64,000 bases of DNA, taken from JAVBQB01 sp031549265. Its GTDB lineage: Bacteria > Bacillota > Clostridia > Oscillospirales > JAVBQB01. The DNA is taken from NCBI GenBank assembly GCA_031549265.1, contig JAVBQB010000002.1:186001-250000 (forward strand), in the 5' to 3' direction. How positions within the stretch are numbered: the first letter of the stretch is position 1; the number at the start of each line of letters is the position of its first letter. The notes under the pieces are model-generated. The model worked only from the letters and a program-made list of their open reading frames with translations. It searched no databases and was not told the DNA's origin. The translations under genes were made by a program, and so were the position numbers. Positions 60,546 to 64,000 of the stretch are shown here, in pieces.

Positions 60546-62861
60546 TTATCTATCGAGATGAATAGATTCCAAAAATGACCGGGTCAATCTCGAGAAAAGC
60601 AGAATCAGCGGGTATGTGAGCAAGGCCAGACCGGAGAAAAGCAGCCCGGGATAGAACTGAAGGTCGGGAATGGAGAAAAATGGCCCGAAATAGACGATGG
60701 CGGCGACGAAAGCGATAATCATCGAGGCCAGCAGCGCGCACCGCAGCATAGTGAGCGGGCGCGACACCCGGAACAGGGTGATTAGCCCGACAACGCCGGT
60801 CAGAACAGGGCAAATACATTTGAGCTGCTCGATGTCGTCGGTAAAAAACGTAATGAGCAGGTTGGCGGCCATAATTGTGACCGTGACGGTGAGCGCCGCT
60901 GGGAGCGCCGCGATCAGCACTTTTTTGATAAAGCCGGGCGTGACCCGGTTGCGGTTGGCCTCCATCGCGAGGAAAAAGGACGGGATACCGACGGTTATCG
61001 CTCCGATAAGAGTGTGGTGGATAGGCTCAAATGGGAACGGTCTCGGATAGAATATGAAAATGAGGGTCAGCAGGAACGAGTAAATGGTTTTGATAAGATA
61101 CATGCAGGCCACGCGCTCGATGTTGTTTATGACCCGGCGGCCTTCGAACACGACGTCCGGCAGCGTGCTGAAATCGGAGTCCAGCAATACTATTTGCGCA
61201 ACGCCGCGCGCCGCCTCGCTCCCGCTTGCCATCGCGATGCCGCAGTCGGATTGCTTCAGGGCCAGAACATCGTTAACGCCGTCACCGGTCATCGCGACTA
61301 CGTTGCCGTTGTCCTGAATCGCCGCTATAAGACGCTTTTTGTCGTAGGGAGTCACTCGGCCAAAGACGGTGCACGTCTTGACCAGTTCGCGGAGCTTACC
61401 TTCGTCCTCCGGCAGGTCGGACGCCGAGATGTATTTGTCGGCATTTCGGATGCCCGCTTCCGCCGCAATTATTGACGCGGTCATTGCGTTGTCACCGGAT
61501 ATGATCTTGATGTCGACGTCCTGCGAGTAGAAGTAACCGAGCGTTTCCGGCGCGGTCTTGCGCACGGTGTCCCTGATGTAAATCACGGCGAGCGGTTCAA
61601 GGTCTGGCGGAAGAGCCGCGTCTTCGCCAAATCCAGATGCGCTTTTCATAAAGAGAAGAGAGCGCGATCCGTCCTGCCTGACAGTCACGGGCACATCCCT
61701 GCCGACGATTTCGGGCGCGCCAAGCACGTAGGTTCCCTGTCCCTCAAAGTCCACGCCGCTCCATTTATATACCGGCGAAAACGGGACGGCGCGTTTTACC
61801 GGCCAGGAATGTTTGCCTGCGTGGTCGGAATGCGCCTGAATGGCGCGGGCGCTGGCGTTGGCGTCCGGAAATGCGCTTGTAAATGTGGAAAGCAGGGCGC
61901 AGAGCTCGGTGTGATCGCGGCATCCGAGCAGATCGACGTGCTCCACGCTGAGCACTCCCTCGGTCAGCGTACCGGTCTTGTCCAGACACAGCACGTTAAC
62001 CCGCGCAAGGGTTTCGATGCCGTTGAGCGACTGGCAGAGCGTTCGTTTATGCGCGAGGCGGATTACGCCCAATGCCAGGGCGACGCTGGTCAGCAGCAAT
62101 AAGCCCTCGGGGATCATGCCGAGCATACCGGCGGTGGCCGTAAGAATGGCGTCCTGCCAAATCTGGTGCGAGAGCAGGAGCTGCGTCGCGAAAAGCGCGG
62201 CGCCCATCGGGAAAATGATGAACGAAACTAGCTTCAGTATCCAATTGAGCGCGTCGCGCAGTTCGGAGCGCACTTTTTTATATTTGCGTGATTCATGAGC
62301 GATTTTAGCGGCGAAGCTGTCGTCTCCAACGGCGGTCACCTTCATAAAAAGGCGCCCGGAGACAACGAAGCTGCCCGACATCATTTGATCGCCCTCGGAT
62401 TTGCTTACGGTGTCCGACTCGCCGGTGAGCAGTGATTCGTCAACGTCGCACGACTCGGAAGAGATAACGTATCCGTCAGCGGGAACCTGTTTGCCCGGAG
62501 TCAGCAGGAGCGTATCGTCCAGCACGATATCCTCAGTATTGATAACGCATTCCTGACCGTCACGAACCGCGACTGCACGGGGCGCGGTGAGCAAACTGAG
62601 CTTGTCCAGCGTCCTTTTCGCCCGGATTTCCTGAAATATCCCGATACCTGTGTTGGTAACTATAATAAAAAGAAACAATAAGTTCTTGTAATTACCCGTA
62701 ATTAGCACGAGAAAACCGAGAATCAGATTTATCAGGTTAAAGATGGTGAAAATGTTATCAAAGAATATTCTTTTGTAGGATTTTGAGACGTTTTTCGAGC
62801 TGATATTGACCTGTCCGTTATTTACGCGCTGCGCGACTTCCGCACGGGTTAAGCCGTTTAT
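60546..62861 (-). CDS. P-type cation-translocating ATPase with an ATA start
   Basis: About 771 residues. An N-terminal cation-ATPase segment (GLTRAEVAQRVNNGQVN), helices 1-2, the actuator TGES loop (LLTGESDTVS), the phosphorylation site LCLDKTGTLTEG near 297, the hinge MTGDGVNDVLALKQSDCGIAM and a membrane bundle near the C-terminus. The frame is open past the first ATG/GTG/TTG-class codon at 62708. GGAGG lies seven bases before ATA 62861-62859, and the promoter at 62895-62923 leaves no room for an earlier start. The ion is unknown; P-type families of this kind in Clostridia are uncharacterised. Confidence 0.87.
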   Translation of the reverse strand: MNGLTRAEVAQRVNNGQVNISSKNVSKSYKRIFFDNIFTIFNLINLILGFLVLITGNYKNLLFLFIIVTNTGIGIFQEIRAKRTLDKLSLLTAPRAVAVRDGQECVINTEDIVLDDTLLLTPGKQVPADGYVISSESCDVDESLLTGESDTVSKSEGDQMMSGSFVVSGRLFMKVTAVGDDSFAAKIAHESRKYKKVRSELRDALNWILKLVSFIIFPMGAALFATQLLLSHQIWQDAILTATAGMLGMIPEGLLLLTSVALALGVIRLAHKRTLCQSLNGIETLARVNVLCLDKTGTLTEGVLSVEHVDLLGCRDHTELCALLSTFTSAFPDANASARAIQAHSDHAGKHSWPVKRAVPFSPVYKWSGVDFEGQGTYVLGAPEIVGRDVPVTVRQDGSRSLLFMKSASGFGEDAALPPDLEPLAVIYIRDTVRKTAPETLGYFYSQDVDIKIISGDNAMTASIIAAEAGIRNADKYISASDLPEDEGKLRELVKTCTVFGRVTPYDKKRLIAAIQDNGNVVAMTGDGVNDVLALKQSDCGIAMASGSEAARGVAQIVLLDSDFSTLPDVVFEGRRVINNIERVACMYLIKTIYSFLLTLIFIFYPRPFPFEPIHHTLIGAITVGIPSFFLAMEANRNRVTPGFIKKVLIAALPAALTVTVTIMAANLLITFFTDDIEQLKCICPVLTGVVGLITLFRVSRPLTMLRCALLASMIIAFVAAIVYFGPFFSIPDLQFYPGLLFSGLALLTYPLILLFSRLTRSFLESIHLDR

Positions 62862-62894
62862 GCGATCACCTCCAAGTGGTGGGGGATGATTGGT

Positions 62895-62923
62895 ATTATA
62901 CGTTGAAAGGGCCGCAAAATCAA
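62895..62923 (-). promoter_or_regulatory. Promoter of the P-type ATPase gene
   Basis: Minus strand -35 TTGATT (62923-62918), 17-base spacer, perfect -10 TATAAT (62900-62895). Transcription would begin near 62888, about 27 bases before the ATA codon. Confidence 0.7.
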
Positions 62924-63019
62924 TGCAAAAATAAACACTTTACGAACGAATTGCATATTATGTGAATGTAAGAGAAGAAAGAACCCAGAAAACAAAAACT
63001 CATCGCGAGGGAGAGAAAT

Positions 63020-63463
63020 ATGGCTTACAGCGATCGAGAGCTACTCGCAAGACTCATTAAATGCGAGGCAGGAGGAGAGGGAGACACCGGTATGCGGGCG
63101 GTGGCTAGCGTTGTAATGAACAGGGTGGACACACCGCACGGCGAATATCAGCGGGTCGGCCAGGGAAACCTCAAAAACGTGATTTACCAGCCCGGCCAGT
63201 TTGACTGCGTTGAGACAAAGCTCTACGGCAAACCCAACCCGCAGAACATCTACGCGACTCCGCCGGAGCCGGAGCATTACAGGATTGCGGACTGGGCGAT
63301 CGGGGGCGGGCGCGCGCCGTCGGCGGCGGACAGTCTGTGGTATATGAATCCGTTCAAGCCGGTCTGCATGACTTATTTTCCGGTAAACCGCTCAGGTGTT
63401 ATCCACAACAGGATTGTTCAGCACTGCTTTTACCGTCCTACCAACCTCTACAAACTCACATGA
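63020..63463 (+). CDS. cwlJ: Spore cortex-lytic hydrolase CwlJ (SleB/CwlJ family)
   Basis: A 147-residue hydrolase that degrades the spore cortex during germination. The SleB catalytic Glu lies in KCEAGGEGDTGM, followed by SVVMNRV, VIYQPGQFDCVE, the DSLWYMNPF segment and HCFYRPTNLY. The absence of a signal peptide and the short length point to CwlJ rather than SleB. The next gene, gerQ, is the partner CwlJ needs in Bacillus, which strengthens the call. Ribosome site GAGGGAGAG; ATG 63020. I could not find a convincing sigma-E promoter upstream. Confidence 0.88.
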   Translation: MAYSDRELLARLIKCEAGGEGDTGMRAVASVVMNRVDTPHGEYQRVGQGNLKNVIYQPGQFDCVETKLYGKPNPQNIYATPPEPEHYRIADWAIGGGRAPSAADSLWYMNPFKPVCMTYFPVNRSGVIHNRIVQHCFYRPTNLYKLT

Positions 63464-63514
63464 TATCCGTACGAGTCAGACAGCATAATTATTGAGATGG
63501 AAAGGATACTCACA

Positions 63515-64000
63515 ATGAATCACGACAGCAATCCCAAAGCCGCGCCTTACATCGCCTATCCCGGATCTCAGATGTCAGACGCCCAGACCCAGTCGCTCAT
63601 TGAGGATTCGGTCTGGGGAGACGCGCCGCCGGCAGGTTCTCCATACATGTCGCCATACCCCGGAACATCGCCTCAAATGCAGTCTTACCCTTCGCAGCAA
63701 ATGCCGCCGATGTCCGGCCAGCAGATGCCGATGCAGCAAAACATGATGCAGTCCGATATGGGCGGTCCAATGAACTCGGATATGGCGCAGACAGCCGAAA
63801 GCCAGATGATTGCCGGCCCGGATACGCCCGAAACGCTGACAAATCCGATTTACACCCCGGCTTTCCTCGCGCAGAACATCGGCAAACTTATGCGGGTAGA
63901 ATTCCTGATTGGCGACCAAATCACCGACAGAGTGGGACGACTGCTCAAGGTAGGCGCCAGCTATATCCTGCTGAGATCTATCGAGCCCACCAGCGTCATC
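63515..64000 (+). CDS. gerQ: Spore coat protein GerQ, partial (cut by the window end)
   Basis: The first 162 codons of an open frame that continues past base 64000. The N-terminal 110 residues are Met/Gln/Pro/Ser-rich (SYPSQQMPPMSGQQMPMQQN), typical of GerQ. A folded domain then begins: TPAFLAQNIGKLMRVEFLIGDQ and GRLLKVGASYILLRS resemble the conserved GerQ core. GerQ is cross-linked into the spore coat and is needed for CwlJ localisation. AAAGGA lies before ATG 63515. Confidence 0.78.
   Translation, partial: MNHDSNPKAAPYIAYPGSQMSDAQTQSLIEDSVWGDAPPAGSPYMSPYPGTSPQMQSYPSQQMPPMSGQQMPMQQNMMQSDMGGPMNSDMAQTAESQMIAGPDTPETLTNPIYTPAFLAQNIGKLMRVEFLIGDQITDRVGRLLKVGASYILLRSIEPTSVI

Noticed and set aside
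60546..62708. P-type ATPase as an N-terminally truncated gene
   Set aside because: The missing N-terminal segment is encoded in frame immediately upstream; only the start codon is unusual.
62930..63019. Forespore (sigma-G) or mother-cell (sigma-E) promoter for cwlJ
   Set aside because: CATATTA fits a sigma-G -10 but no -35 lies at 15-17 bases, and no sigma-E pair was found.

Overview
The window is a continuous, gene-dense stretch of chromosome. It comes from an endospore-forming Firmicute, most likely a member of the Clostridia that is not a close relative of Bacillus. The evidence is an S10/spc/alpha-type ribosomal cluster of Gram-positive order (adk-map-KOW protein-infA-rpmJ-rpsM-rpsK-rpsD-rpoA-rplQ), a sepF-divIVA-ileS-lspA-rluD block, sporulation and germination genes (spoIID, spoIIE, cwlJ, gerQ, a DUF3787-type spore surface protein), sigma-A promoters, AGGAGG-type ribosome sites and many TTG or GTG starts. 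I saw no insertion sequence, prophage, plasmid gene or CRISPR array.

Layout. 1-4.9 kb: end of the ribosomal protein supercluster. 4.9-8.7 kb: tadA, glycogen phosphorylase and an esterase. 8.7-15 kb (minus strand): ilvBN, an M16 peptidase, pnp and rpsO, with a long rpsO leader. 15-17.3 kb: a DUF1638 gene, a putative new small RNA, a DUF1294 membrane protein and the RNase P RNA. 17.3-21.8 kb: murD and three consecutive M42-type peptidase genes, the third without its metal ligands. 21.9-25.7 kb: an ECF sigma/anti-sigma pair, a tRNA-dihydrouridine synthase and a zinc-ribbon membrane protein. 25.7-32.5 kb (minus): an AmmeMemoRadiSam pair, hemW, lepA and citrate synthase. 32.7-40.5 kb: spoIID, motAB, a GtrA protein, a cation/proton antiporter followed by an apparently inactive sugar-nucleotide dehydratase homologue, and a lone EutH permease. 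40.7-46.3 kb: a compact Ter stress-response module (two TerD proteins, a citrate-lyase-like protein, a TRSP phosphoribosyltransferase, a StiP protein and a HAD phosphatase). 46.3-54.7 kb: a Cof phosphatase, rluD, lspA, ileS, divIVA, sepF, the PLP homeostasis protein and an HlyD-like protein. 55-64 kb: spoIIE, tRNA-Gln(CTG), an AI-2E family transporter, a small spore protein, an M24 peptidase, a P-type ATPase whose best start codon is ATA, and cwlJ-gerQ running off the end.

Points that most deserve a second look: (1) the promoter-hairpin-terminator unit at 16171-16330, which looks like an undescribed small RNA; (2) the spoIIE promoter with an exact 21-bp spacer, the hallmark of Spo0A-activated sigma-A promoters; (3) the Ter module, whose gene set implies an unknown metabolite; (4) two apparent pseudoenzymes (the third M42 protein and the dehydratase homologue); (5) the ATA start of the P-type ATPase; and (6) a 12-bp inverted repeat enclosing the divergent rpsO and DUF1638 promoters.
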